DNA of 14,764 nucleotides from NCBI GenBank assembly GCA_964639175.1, contig CAZXCE010000163.1:1-14764 (forward strand). The letters are read 5' to 3'. The stretch is from JACQXX01 sp964639175. Lineage in GTDB: Bacteria; Acidobacteriota; Blastocatellia; Chloracidobacteriales; Chloracidobacteriaceae. The position numbers and the translations under genes are program-made. Numbering within the stretch: the stretch's first letter is position 1; each line of letters starts with the position of its first letter. Below the pieces are notes generated by a model, which ran no database searches, was not told the origin of the DNA, and saw nothing but the letters and a program-made list of their open reading frames with translations. This document shows positions 1 through 6,132 of the stretch, piece after piece.

Positions 1-69
1 CAAAACTAGAAAAATAATTCACGAAACAGGATTTTTATTACGCGAATGGTGAGTAATTAGATTCGACAA

Positions 70-111
70 TTCTCAATTCTCAATTCTTCATTCTCAATTC
101 TTCATTCTTCA
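70..111. repeat. Tandem heptamer repeat, six units
   Basis: Six uninterrupted 7-bp units: TTCTCAA, TTCTCAA, TTCTTCA, TTCTCAA, TTCTTCA, TTCTTCA. Only two unit variants occur, so this is a true period-7 array rather than a generally T/C-rich stretch. It lies about 250 bp before phoU. The rest of bases 1-310 shows no gene I can support. Confidence 0.85.
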
Positions 112-316
112 TTTGGTTTCCCACTTCGTCACATGGATGTAACAGAACTTTCTTAGATTGCAACGAAAGTGCCCCAACCACAATTTCGACGATCAGATCA
201 CTCACAACGAGCAGGCACGTGTGGCAATCCATCAGTTTGCAAGCAGGCAGGTTTGGAGGTTCGAGTTTTAGGGTTCGGAAAGTGGTATTAGCGCAGAGCA
301 GACACCCAGCCACTTT

Positions 317-325
317 TGGTATACT
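317..325 (+). promoter_or_regulatory. Candidate extended -10 promoter for phoU
   Basis: TGGTATACT reads as an extended -10 (TG, one base, then TATACT, one mismatch to TATAAT). No good -35 is seen 17 bp upstream, which is tolerated by extended -10 promoters. Transcription would start near 332 and give a leader of about 30 nt before the phoU ATG. I see no convincing Pho box here. This is a consensus match only. Confidence 0.45.
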
Positions 326-361
326 CTAAACATATTTCTTTTTTTGAGGATCCTCCCCCCA

Positions 362-1072
362 ATGAATACCTACGTGACGCAAGCCGAATTAAACCAGTTG
401 CGCGATAAGTTTCTTCTATTTGGCGGTCAAGCCGAAGTGGCCATTGCCCAGGCCACACAGGCGCTTGTTCATCGAGATTCTGGACTCGCCCGATTGGTGA
501 TTGATGAAGATGACGAAATTGACACCATCGAATCTGAAATTGATCAGATGTGTGTTGACCTGTTGCGGTTTCGAAATTCTTCGGATGACGATTTACGGTT
601 CATTGTGAGCATTGTCCGGGCGACGCCAATGGTGGAAAGAATCGCCGATCATGCCGTTAATATTGCCCGGCACACGCTCAAGCTCAACAATGAGCCCCAA
701 CTCAAGCCCTATATTGACCTCCCTCGCATGGCCAATATCGTGCACCACATGCTGATTGATGCCCTGGATGCAATGGCCGAGCACGATGCGAAACGGGCAC
801 GCGCCATCATTTTGAGCGACAAAGAAGTAGATCGGCTCTATCGCCGCATTTTTGACGAACTTTTGATGTTTATGTCAACCGATGGCTCGTGTGTGGTCCG
901 GGCGGCTGAACTGCTGTTTGTGATCAAGCATCTGGAGCGGATTGCCGATTATGTCACCAACATCTGTGAACAGGTGGTGTATATGGTCGAAGGCAGCAAC
1001 ATCAAGCATTGCGGTAATCTTCGGCTCGCTGGGGACGAGTCGGAAAACAGCGGGTTGAACCTGGCCTGGTAA
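362..1072 (+). CDS. phoU: Phosphate-specific transport system accessory protein PhoU
   Basis: A 236-residue PhoU, normal length for the family. It is an all-helical cytoplasmic protein that normally links the Pst phosphate transporter to the PhoR kinase and keeps the Pho response off when phosphate is plentiful. The two-fold internal repeat is visible: an acidic helix DEDDEIDTIESEID (49-61) followed by PMVERIADHAVNIARH (89-104), and again SDKEVDRLYRRIFDEL (152-167) followed by HLERIADYVTNICEQ (190-204). These acidic residues form metal sites in known PhoU structures. The ATG at 362 is preferred over an in-frame TTG at 344, because the only Shine-Dalgarno-like GAGG (346-349) lies inside that longer version. 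A two-component pair follows 152 bp downstream. No pst genes are in view. Confidence 0.93.
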   Translation: MNTYVTQAELNQLRDKFLLFGGQAEVAIAQATQALVHRDSGLARLVIDEDDEIDTIESEIDQMCVDLLRFRNSSDDDLRFIVSIVRATPMVERIADHAVNIARHTLKLNNEPQLKPYIDLPRMANIVHHMLIDALDAMAEHDAKRARAIILSDKEVDRLYRRIFDELLMFMSTDGSCVVRAAELLFVIKHLERIADYVTNICEQVVYMVEGSNIKHCGNLRLAGDESENSGLNLAW

Positions 1073-1105
1073 CGGGTTGCTGGCGACCGGGTTGTGATGA
1101 TCAAC

Positions 1106-1141
1106 TTCTGGAAAATCTTTATTTTTCAACGTTTTCCAGAA
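1106..1141. promoter_or_regulatory. 10-bp inverted repeat between phoU and phoB
   Basis: TTCTGGAAAA (1106-1115) and TTTTCCAGAA (1132-1141) are perfect inverted copies around a 16-nt AT-rich loop. No T-tract follows either arm, so it does not look like a finished intrinsic terminator. It could be an operator or an RNA hairpin that tunes phoB relative to phoU. Confidence 0.5.
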
Positions 1142-1224
1142 AGTAAACTCGTGTCTGGTTTGCCTTGCTGATACCCAACCTGCCACGTACCCCGATCAGC
1201 CATTTGTGATTTTGGAAGTACCTT

Positions 1225-1929
1225 ATGAAAAAAAATATTGTTGTCATTGAAGATGACCTGGATATAGCTCAATCCATTCGGTATAACCTGGAACGAGAAG
1301 GCGGGTTTCAGGTGCGGATTGCTTCAACCGGGGAAACCGGATTACGGAGCGTGCTGGAACATCCACCCAGCCTGATTATTCTCGATATCAACCTGCCTTT
1401 AATGAACGGCTTTGAAATCTGCCGTCGTTTGCGCCGCGAAGAAACAACCTCCCAAATTCCAATCATTATGTTGACGGCCCGCATGGACGAAACCGACAAG
1501 GTGCATGGGCTCAGTCTCGGAGCGGATGACTACATCACCAAACCATTCAGTGTCCGTGAGCTGATTGCCCGGGTCTATGCCGTTTTGCGTCGGAGTGAAG
1601 GTGAATCCACCGCACCGGTCTATGACGATGGAACCTTGTTTATTGATTACGCGCATTTTATCGTCCGGTGTAGCGGGCAGGAAGTCAGTCTGACACGTAA
1701 AGAATTTGGGTTATTGAAGTTACTGGCACAAAGCAAGGGGCGTGTCCTGACACGTGAATATCTTTTGGATCGTGTCTGGGGCATTGATTACGACGGCGAA
1801 ACCCGAACCCTCGATGTTCACATCCGACGGTTGCGACAAAAGCTGGGCATTGAAGGCTATATTGAAACGGCAGTTGGGATTGGCTATCGCTTTGTTGAAG
1901 TCCGCAAGCCAATCGTCGCCGCAACTTGA
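1225..1929 (+). CDS. phoB: PhoB-type response regulator (OmpR family)
   Basis: A 234-residue OmpR/PhoB-family regulator: N-terminal receiver (about 1-120), then a winged-helix DNA-binding domain (about 130-228). Receiver residues are all present: acidic pair D10/D11, phospho-acceptor D54 in LILDINLP-like context, T84, and K106 in the YITKPF motif. The effector domain shows the family pattern SLTRKEFGLL, then RVLTREYLLDRVWG, then the recognition helix RTLDVHIRRLRQKLG and the final GIGYRF hairpin. GGAAG at 1214-1218 sits 6 nt before the ATG. Next to phoU and a PhoR-like kinase it is very likely the phosphate-starvation regulator; the specific name rests on this context. Codons 2-4 create an A8 run right after the start codon. 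Confidence 0.92.
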   Translation: MKKNIVVIEDDLDIAQSIRYNLEREGGFQVRIASTGETGLRSVLEHPPSLIILDINLPLMNGFEICRRLRREETTSQIPIIMLTARMDETDKVHGLSLGADDYITKPFSVRELIARVYAVLRRSEGESTAPVYDDGTLFIDYAHFIVRCSGQEVSLTRKEFGLLKLLAQSKGRVLTREYLLDRVWGIDYDGETRTLDVHIRRLRQKLGIEGYIETAVGIGYRFVEVRKPIVAAT

Positions 1930-1952
1930 TTTTCCAACCCCCATACCCACTC

Positions 1953-3023
1953 ATGGAATCGCCACCAAACCAGTATTCACCAGCCTTAATGCAGGCGGTG
2001 CTTGGGTCGCTTCGCGAAGGTATTCTGGTTATTGACCAGGATACCAATATTGTTCTCTATAACCAGGCTGCCTCCGAGATCTTTAAACTCCGGTTGCAAG
2101 ATTCATCCGGACGGCTCTTGCGGCTGGTTGACGCTACCCGCAACAAAACCATCCATCAGGGATTTCGCAAAGTCCTTCAGGACGGCACCCCTTTTGAAGG
2201 CGAAGTCGAATTCCTCAATAGCCAGACTCGAACCTACAGTTTTCGGGCAACCCCGTTGCTGTTAGCTCCGGAAAATACTGTCAACGGGGCCATTGGGGTG
2301 TTTTCTGATATTTCACAACTGGTAAAGCTTGAGCGGGTCCGGCGCGAATTTTTTGCCAATCTGTCACACGAATTGCGCACGCCGTTGACGTCAATTTTGG
2401 TCTATGTCGAAACACTGCTTGATGGGGCAATTTATGACATTGACTATAATGTCGAGTTTCTCCAGATCATCAACAAACACGGCAAACGCATGCTCAACCT
2501 GGTCAAAGATATTGCTGATCTTTCGGCGATTGAGGGCGGGGAAGTCTCAATTACGCTGATGGATGTGGACATCAGAGCCTTTGTTGAAAATCTGGCAACG
2601 CTGGTTTCAGCCGAACTCGAAGAACAAAATTTGACCTTTACCAACGCTGTACCGGTTGGTATGCGGATACTGGCGGATACCAAAAGCATGGAACAGATTC
2701 TGATGAACCTGATCGTGAATGCCATCCGCTTTAATCGCCCCAAAGGCAGCATTACCGTGAGTGCCCGCCTGGAAGATCCTGAACATGCCGTCATCACGGT
2801 CAAAGATACCGGGATTGGGATGGATGCTCACCATTTGCCGAGGATTTTTGAACGACTTTACCGGGTTGATAAATCACGTTCCCAGGAAACTGGCGGTACA
2901 GGTCTGGGATTGGCGATTGTGAAACACCTGGTTCACGCTAACCAGGGTGACATCTCGGTTGAAAGCACTCCCAACGAAGGCACTTCGTTTCACATCAAGT
3001 TGTTGTGCCCGCCAAAAGGATGA
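1953..3023 (+). CDS. phoR: PhoR-like sensor histidine kinase without membrane segments
   Basis: From this ATG the kinase has 356 residues. It contains a PAS domain (about 10-120), a HisKA dimerisation domain with the phospho-acceptor motif FFANLSHELRTPLTSIL (His139), and a HATPase_c domain. The N box NLIVNAIRFN (252-261), G1 box DTGIGMD (285-291) and G2 box GGTGLGLA (314-321) are intact. It should autophosphorylate and pass phosphate to the adjacent PhoB. Classical PhoR begins with one or two membrane helices; none is seen here, so the protein appears cytosolic. An in-frame TTG at 1926 overlaps the phoB stop by 4 bp (TTGA) and would add nine residues. Neither start has a clear ribosome binding site, so translational coupling is plausible and the exact start is open. 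Confidence 0.88.
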   Translation: MESPPNQYSPALMQAVLGSLREGILVIDQDTNIVLYNQAASEIFKLRLQDSSGRLLRLVDATRNKTIHQGFRKVLQDGTPFEGEVEFLNSQTRTYSFRATPLLLAPENTVNGAIGVFSDISQLVKLERVRREFFANLSHELRTPLTSILVYVETLLDGAIYDIDYNVEFLQIINKHGKRMLNLVKDIADLSAIEGGEVSITLMDVDIRAFVENLATLVSAELEEQNLTFTNAVPVGMRILADTKSMEQILMNLIVNAIRFNRPKGSITVSARLEDPEHAVITVKDTGIGMDAHHLPRIFERLYRVDKSRSQETGGTGLGLAIVKHLVHANQGDISVESTPNEGTSFHIKLLCPPKG

Positions 3024-3028
3024 AGAAA

Positions 3029-3148
3029 GTGGTTAGTGGTTGGTTCTTGGTTCTTGGTTCTTGGTTCTTGGTTCTTGGTTCTTGGTTCTTGGTTCTTCTT
3101 CGAAAGCATTGATTTCTAACCACTAACCACTATTCACTAACCACTATT
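3029..3148. repeat. Composite heptamer array flanked by inverted arms
   Basis: Eight perfect GGTTCTT units occupy 3042-3097. The 7-bp phase extends back through GTGGTTA and GTGGTTG (3029-3042). On the far side two copies of the 14-mer CACTAACCACTATT (3121-3148) can be read as alternating heptamers CACTAAC and CACTATT. GTGGTTAGTGGTT (3029-3041) and AACCACTAACCAC (3118-3130) form a perfect 13-bp inverted repeat enclosing the array. It begins 6 bp after the phoR stop and could fold as a long stem at the transcript end. Confidence 0.85.
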
Positions 3149-3170
3149 CATCCCGACGTCTTCAGCCCAT

Positions 3171-3212
3171 GAAAAAAGGCTGTGTGAGTCGCTCATCGCG
3201 TTCACACAGCCT
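3171..3212 (-). terminator. Intrinsic terminator of the zinc-ribbon transcript
   Basis: Read on the minus strand, AGGCTGTGTGA (3212-3202) pairs perfectly with TCACACAGCCT (3187-3177) over a 14-nt loop, and six T residues follow directly (3177-3172). The T-tract exists only on the minus strand, so this ends leftward transcription, most simply that of the zinc-ribbon gene whose stop is at 3425. Confidence 0.8.
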
Positions 3213-3424
3213 ATGGCTGCAATATCATTTCTGCACGCCTCTCCCTTCAATAGAGTTAACTTGCACCACGTAGCCTTGATGAACCCCTTAGGAGAAGAAC
3301 CCCGTGTTCGACCTTGGACCCATTGTGCCTTTTGCTTACCTTGGCGTGCCCGCTTGTAAAGATCAGTGGGTGAACAGCAAAAAATGTCACCCGAGTTGTA
3401 CGTCAAAGGGTTAGCCTGGGCGGG
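3213..3424 (-). other. Long 3' untranslated stretch or candidate structured RNA
   Basis: About 210 nt separate the zinc-ribbon stop from the terminator. The minus strand has local pairing: GGGTGA/TCACCC (3392-3387 with 3373-3368) and a longer-range GCACGCC/GGCGTGC pair. The zinc-ribbon frame happens to stay open for about 95 codons after its TAA, running through the terminator into the heptamer repeats. I recognise no protein family in that reading, and no match to 6S, SRP, tmRNA or RNase P RNA. It may be only a long 3' UTR. Confidence 0.3.
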
Positions 3425-3790
3425 TTACGCCGCAGGAGGAGTGGCTAAATGCGCAACTGGCGTCAGTTCGACCGGTTGCATTTTCAAGAAACAGTCACGG
3501 CAATAAACCGGACGACCCTGCGTTGGCAGGAAGGGAACTGTAGTTTTGACACTACATTGAGCGCATTCGACCGCCACCTGAATCCGGGGACGGCTGCCAT
3601 CAGTGCTCATGGCGGAAAGCAGCGCGTTAAAGCGTTCATTTTTCTTAATCTTGCAACACTTGCAGCGTTTGGGGGTATTTTTCAGTCCTTTATCTGCAAA
3701 AAACAATTGCTCACCAGCCGTAAATACAAAATCACTTCCACATTCGACACACTGAATTGATTTATCTTCGTACTCTTTGATCTCTTCCAT
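3425..3790 (-). CDS. Small double zinc-ribbon protein (CxxC-x17-CxxC)
   Basis: A 121-residue soluble protein with two zinc-ribbon-like units. The first pairs C14xxC17 with C43xxC46, and its N-terminal sequence resembles the probable zinc-ribbon (zf-trcl) family. The second is C76xxC79 and C97xxC100, separated by exactly 17 residues, which matches the CxxC-x17-CxxC domain type. Each unit can hold one zinc ion. The function of such proteins is not established; nucleic-acid or protein binding is a guess. The start is supported by AGAGGAG (minus strand, 3809-3803) 12 nt upstream. It is monocistronic, convergent with phoR and divergent from nfeD, with a strong terminator at 3171-3212. The last 20 residues are low-complexity and Pro/Ala-rich. 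Confidence 0.82.
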   Translation of the reverse strand: MEEIKEYEDKSIQCVECGSDFVFTAGEQLFFADKGLKNTPKRCKCCKIKKNERFNALLSAMSTDGSRPRIQVAVECAQCSVKTTVPFLPTQGRPVYCRDCFLKMQPVELTPVAHLATPPAA

Positions 3791-3873
3791 AATGTTCTTC
3801 GACTCCTCTAATGACTATAAGGCGCTTTTGCTCACACGATAAGTGCAGAGCAGGGTGTAGACACGTGCAAACG

Positions 3874-3964
3874 GGCAGACTTCGTCCCCAGATCGCCATC
3901 TGAAACCTGTTTGAAAACAAAAAACAGGCAGACTTCGACCCAGCATTCAGACCCCCGTCTGAAT
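3874..3964. repeat. Two imperfect repeat units with internal hairpins
   Basis: GGCAGACTTCG occurs at 3874-3884 and 3927-3937, a spacing of 53 bp. Each copy continues with a C-rich stretch and then a small hairpin: CAGA/TCTG around 3889-3900 in the first, and a perfect 8-bp stem ATTCAGAC (3945-3952) / GTCTGAAT (3957-3964) with a CCCC loop in the second. A further stem CCTGTTT/AAACAGG (3906-3912, 3922-3928) lies between them. No T-tract follows, so these are not obvious terminators. They would lie in the 5' leader of the zinc-ribbon gene. Confidence 0.6.
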
Positions 3965-4026
3965 ACCTTTCCGATTCCCCCTGGCTCGATTTGTGTTTGG
4001 ATTACTAAAGAGTGAAAAGGTGTCTA

Positions 4027-4067
4027 TTGACAATCATTTATGTATCCGAAGTTAAAGTGATTGTCAA
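4027..4067 (-). promoter_or_regulatory. Inverted-repeat promoter/operator candidate for the zinc-ribbon gene
   Basis: TTGACAATCA (4027-4036) and TGATTGTCAA (4058-4067) are perfect 10-bp inverted repeats 21 bp apart. On the minus strand the right arm gives a consensus -35 TTGACA (4067-4062), a 17-bp spacer and TACATA (4044-4039) as a weak -10, pointing at the zinc-ribbon gene about 240 nt away. The left arm gives TTGACA on the plus strand but without a good -10. The symmetry suggests a dimeric regulator site overlapping the promoter. Confidence 0.45.
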
Positions 4068-4262
4068 GCATTTTGTCTGGCGCTTTTCCCCAGTTTGACC
4101 CGTCATGCACCGCAACTGATTGATTTTTCAATAAGAAAGAGGTTGCAAAGAGTAACACCTTTTTTTCTCGATATTTAGTCTTGATGACCTAGTGTAACAC
4201 TTGAGATTTGAAGAAAAATGAATTTTCCAGTGTTCTGAGCCGATTGATGCAGTTGGAAAAAC

Positions 4263-4302
4263 TGGGCTGACAGACTCGCAAGTTTGCGAGTCTGTCAGCC
4301 CA
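4263..4302. repeat. Perfect 19-bp inverted repeat with 2-nt spacer
   Basis: TGGGCTGACAGACTCGCAA (4263-4281), GT, then its exact reverse complement (4284-4302). There is no mismatch across 38 paired bases. An A-run precedes it (GGAAAAAC) and TCTTTA follows, so it could work as a two-way terminator between divergent transcripts, but the flanking T-tracts are weak. The length and perfection also fit a dispersed palindromic repeat element. Confidence 0.85.
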
Positions 4303-4496
4303 TCTTTAGGTTTGACGTGTCTTCAAGGTGGTAGGCATAATGAAGCTGGCAACATCAGTATTGCCACCACAGCTCATTTGAGATGTACCTGCTCTGATTC
4401 ACAGTCAATCAACCTGTTGAACAATCTGGGTTTATCACCAACTGACAACTGACAACAAACCAGGATCATTTCAACCCAACACAGTATTATCCGCTT

Positions 4497-4979
4497 ATGG
4501 AATATTTATGGGTGGTTTGGGCACTTCTGGCCGTCGCCTTTATTGTGGCTGAGATCTTTACCACAGGGTTTGTGCTGCTCTGGTTTGGAATTGGGGCGAG
4601 TCTGGCTGCGCTCCTGGCATTGGCCGGAATTGGCGGACTCGGGTTGCAAACCCTTGTCTTCTTATTTATCTCCATTGTCCTGACAGCGGCTTCCCGCACG
4701 ATCTTTTTGAAATATCTGGTTACAGATACTGATCGGTCTTCGCTTAGAGTTGGCACCGGGAGTTTACCTGGCCAGCGCGGAGTGGTGGTCACGCCGAGTC
4801 ACGGTGCTCTCAGAGAAGGGGAAATCAAGGTCTACGGCTCGATTTGGAAGGCGATCCCGGAAGAGGACATTGATCTCCTCCAGGAAGGCGAAGAAGTTGA
4901 AATTGCCCGTGTTGATGGCAATAGTCTGTATGTGCGCAAACCCCGTCGTGAACCATCGTGGCGCGAGTTGGAAAAATAA
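4497..4979 (+). CDS. NfeD-family membrane protein (short form)
   Basis: A 160-residue short NfeD. The N-terminal half has closely packed hydrophobic helices (about 4-22, 24-45 and 49-66). The C-terminal half (about 84-148) has the Gly/Val-rich pattern of the NfeD OB-fold domain, including GQRGVVV and the conserved VYGSIWKA stretch. The long-form ClpP-like protease domain is absent. Short NfeD proteins are typically encoded beside SPFH/stomatin-like genes and thought to assist them at the membrane, possibly in quality control or microdomain assembly. Here the SPFH gene begins 63 bp downstream on the same strand, which supports the call. No clear ribosome binding site precedes the ATG; the sequence MEYLWVVWALLAVAF is a natural membrane-entry start. 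Confidence 0.88.
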   Translation: MEYLWVVWALLAVAFIVAEIFTTGFVLLWFGIGASLAALLALAGIGGLGLQTLVFLFISIVLTAASRTIFLKYLVTDTDRSSLRVGTGSLPGQRGVVVTPSHGALREGEIKVYGSIWKAIPEEDIDLLQEGEEVEIARVDGNSLYVRKPRREPSWRELEK

Positions 4980-5027
4980 ACTCCTGCCAACACAGACAAA
5001 CCGGTCCCTGTTGGCATGCCCATTCTG

Positions 5028-5035
5028 AAAGGGGG
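5028..5035 (+). promoter_or_regulatory. Ribosome binding site fixing the SPFH start
   Basis: AAAGGGGG ends 7 nt before the ATG at 5043. It lies inside the longer reading that would begin at 5016, so it supports the internal ATG as the real start. Confidence 0.7.
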
Positions 5036-5042
5036 ATTTTTC

Positions 5043-6068
5043 ATGGAAGGACTGCTTCTGTTTTTCCTTGCAATTATTGTGGTTGGGATTTTGATTACCC
5101 TGGCCAAGTCGGTCTATATCGTCCCTCAGATGAGTGTGATGATCATTGAGCGTCTGGGGACATTCCAAAAACTGGCGGATAGCGGTCTGCATCTGGTCAT
5201 GCCGTTTATCGAACGACCTCGGGGAATGTACTGGGCGGGATTCCGGCCCGGAGTGACATTGATTGACTTACGCGAACAATTCACTGATTTACCGATGCAG
5301 CCCGTCATCACTCGCGACAATGTGACAGTGGGAGTTGATTCAGTGATTTACTGGCAGGTGACCGACCCGGTCAAAGCCGTGTATGAAGTCGCTGATTTGA
5401 CTGGCGGTATTATGCAGCTCACCACCACGGCCTTGCGCAACGTGATGGGGGAAATGGATCTGGATCACACGCTTTCATCACGTGACACGATCAATAACCG
5501 GCTCCGCATGGTGATGGACGATGCAACCCACAAATGGGGTGTCAAAGTGACACGGGTGGAAGTCCGCAATATCAATCCGCCAGATGACGTCCGCATCACC
5601 ATGGAAAAACAAATGACGGCTGAACGAAACCGACGTGCGGTTGTGCTCCAGGCTGAAGGTGAAAAGCAAGCGGCGATTACCCGCGCTGAAGGTGAAAAAC
5701 AGGCGTCCATTACTCGCGCTGAAGGCGACAAGCAAATGCAGATTCTGCGGGCTGAAGGTGCGGCCCAGGCCCGGTTACGTGCGGTTGAAGCCGAAGCCGA
5801 GGCGTTGCGTCAGGTAGCAAGTGCCCTGGGCGGTCAGTCAAACCCGGCGCAATATCTGATTATGGGGCGCTATATCGAGTCCCTGCGTGAAATGTCAGCC
5901 GGTCAAAACAGCAAAGTGATCTTTATGCCGGTTGAAACGTCACAGTTGTTTTCCTCAATTGGTGCCTTTAAAGAGCTGTTTCAGGAAACTCAGCCGCAAG
6001 AAGGAACGGCGATTCCAACCCAGCAAATTTTGCCTCCAACGCGGACCAAGCAACTGGTTGAGCGGTAA
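5043..6068 (+). CDS. SPFH/band 7 (stomatin/prohibitin-like) membrane protein
   Basis: A 341-residue stomatin-like protein of the QmcA/slipin type. It has an N-terminal membrane anchor (about 2-22), an SPFH/band 7 domain (about 24-190, with MSVMIIERLGTFQKLADSGLHLVMPF and TRDNVTVGVDSVIYWQVTDP), then a charged helical region (190-260) and a C-terminal tail. The helical region contains an 11-residue repeat, AEGEKQAAITR and variants. Such proteins form large oligomers that organise membrane microdomains. The start at 5043 is chosen over 5016 because AAAGGGGG lies between them and the hydrophobic anchor then begins at residue 3. It is paired with the NfeD gene upstream. The precise subfamily name is left open. 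Confidence 0.92.
   Translation: MEGLLLFFLAIIVVGILITLAKSVYIVPQMSVMIIERLGTFQKLADSGLHLVMPFIERPRGMYWAGFRPGVTLIDLREQFTDLPMQPVITRDNVTVGVDSVIYWQVTDPVKAVYEVADLTGGIMQLTTTALRNVMGEMDLDHTLSSRDTINNRLRMVMDDATHKWGVKVTRVEVRNINPPDDVRITMEKQMTAERNRRAVVLQAEGEKQAAITRAEGEKQASITRAEGDKQMQILRAEGAAQARLRAVEAEAEALRQVASALGGQSNPAQYLIMGRYIESLREMSAGQNSKVIFMPVETSQLFSSIGAFKELFQETQPQEGTAIPTQQILPPTRTKQLVER
5652..5783 (+). repeat. Four 33-bp coding repeats (11-residue helical repeat)
   Basis: Codons 204-247 of the SPFH gene are four consecutive 33-bp units. The first three encode AEGEKQAAITR, AEGEKQASITR and AEGDKQMQILR; the fourth is degenerate (AEGAAQARLRA). An 11-residue period fits a hendecad coiled coil, as usual for the helical part of SPFH proteins. 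The first two units are very similar at the DNA level, pointing to recent duplication or gene-conversion potential. Confidence 0.8.
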
Positions 6069-6132
6069 TTTGGGACCTGAGTTAAACTTGGCACCGCTGG
6101 TGTATCTCTTTTGTTGAATGTGGGGTGTTGAT

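Larger units (their letters stand above)
3791..4496. other. 706-bp gene-free region rich in hairpins and repeats
   Basis: No coding sequence of useful length or codon pattern is visible on either strand between the divergent zinc-ribbon and nfeD genes. It holds two 53-bp-spaced direct repeats with hairpins, a 10-bp inverted repeat with promoter-like hexamers, a 19-bp perfect inverted repeat, and 2.4 copies of AACTGAC (4440-4456). Each is listed separately where support is good. No clear Shine-Dalgarno precedes nfeD. Confidence 0.6.

Noticed and set aside
80..313. A 77-codon minus-strand reading frame upstream of phoU
   Set aside because: Its C-terminal end is encoded by the heptamer repeat, it resembles no family, and no ribosome binding site supports it.
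70..361. A Pho box upstream of phoU
   Set aside because: No pair of CTGTCAT-like direct repeats with 11-bp spacing is present; the TGTAACAG near 138 is a single weak match.
3297..3330. A T-arm-like sequence (GTTCGACC) hinting at a tRNA or tmRNA end
   Set aside because: The flanking stems do not pair and no acceptor, D or anticodon arm can be built around it.
3449..3760. A 103-codon plus-strand reading frame
   Set aside because: It lies wholly antisense to the zinc-ribbon gene, whose paired CxxC motifs make that strand clearly the coding one.
4142..4166. Plus-strand terminator: GTTGC-AAAGA-GTAAC stem, then a T7 run
   Set aside because: The stem is only 5 bp with a G-T pair, and no plus-strand gene lies between phoR and this point.
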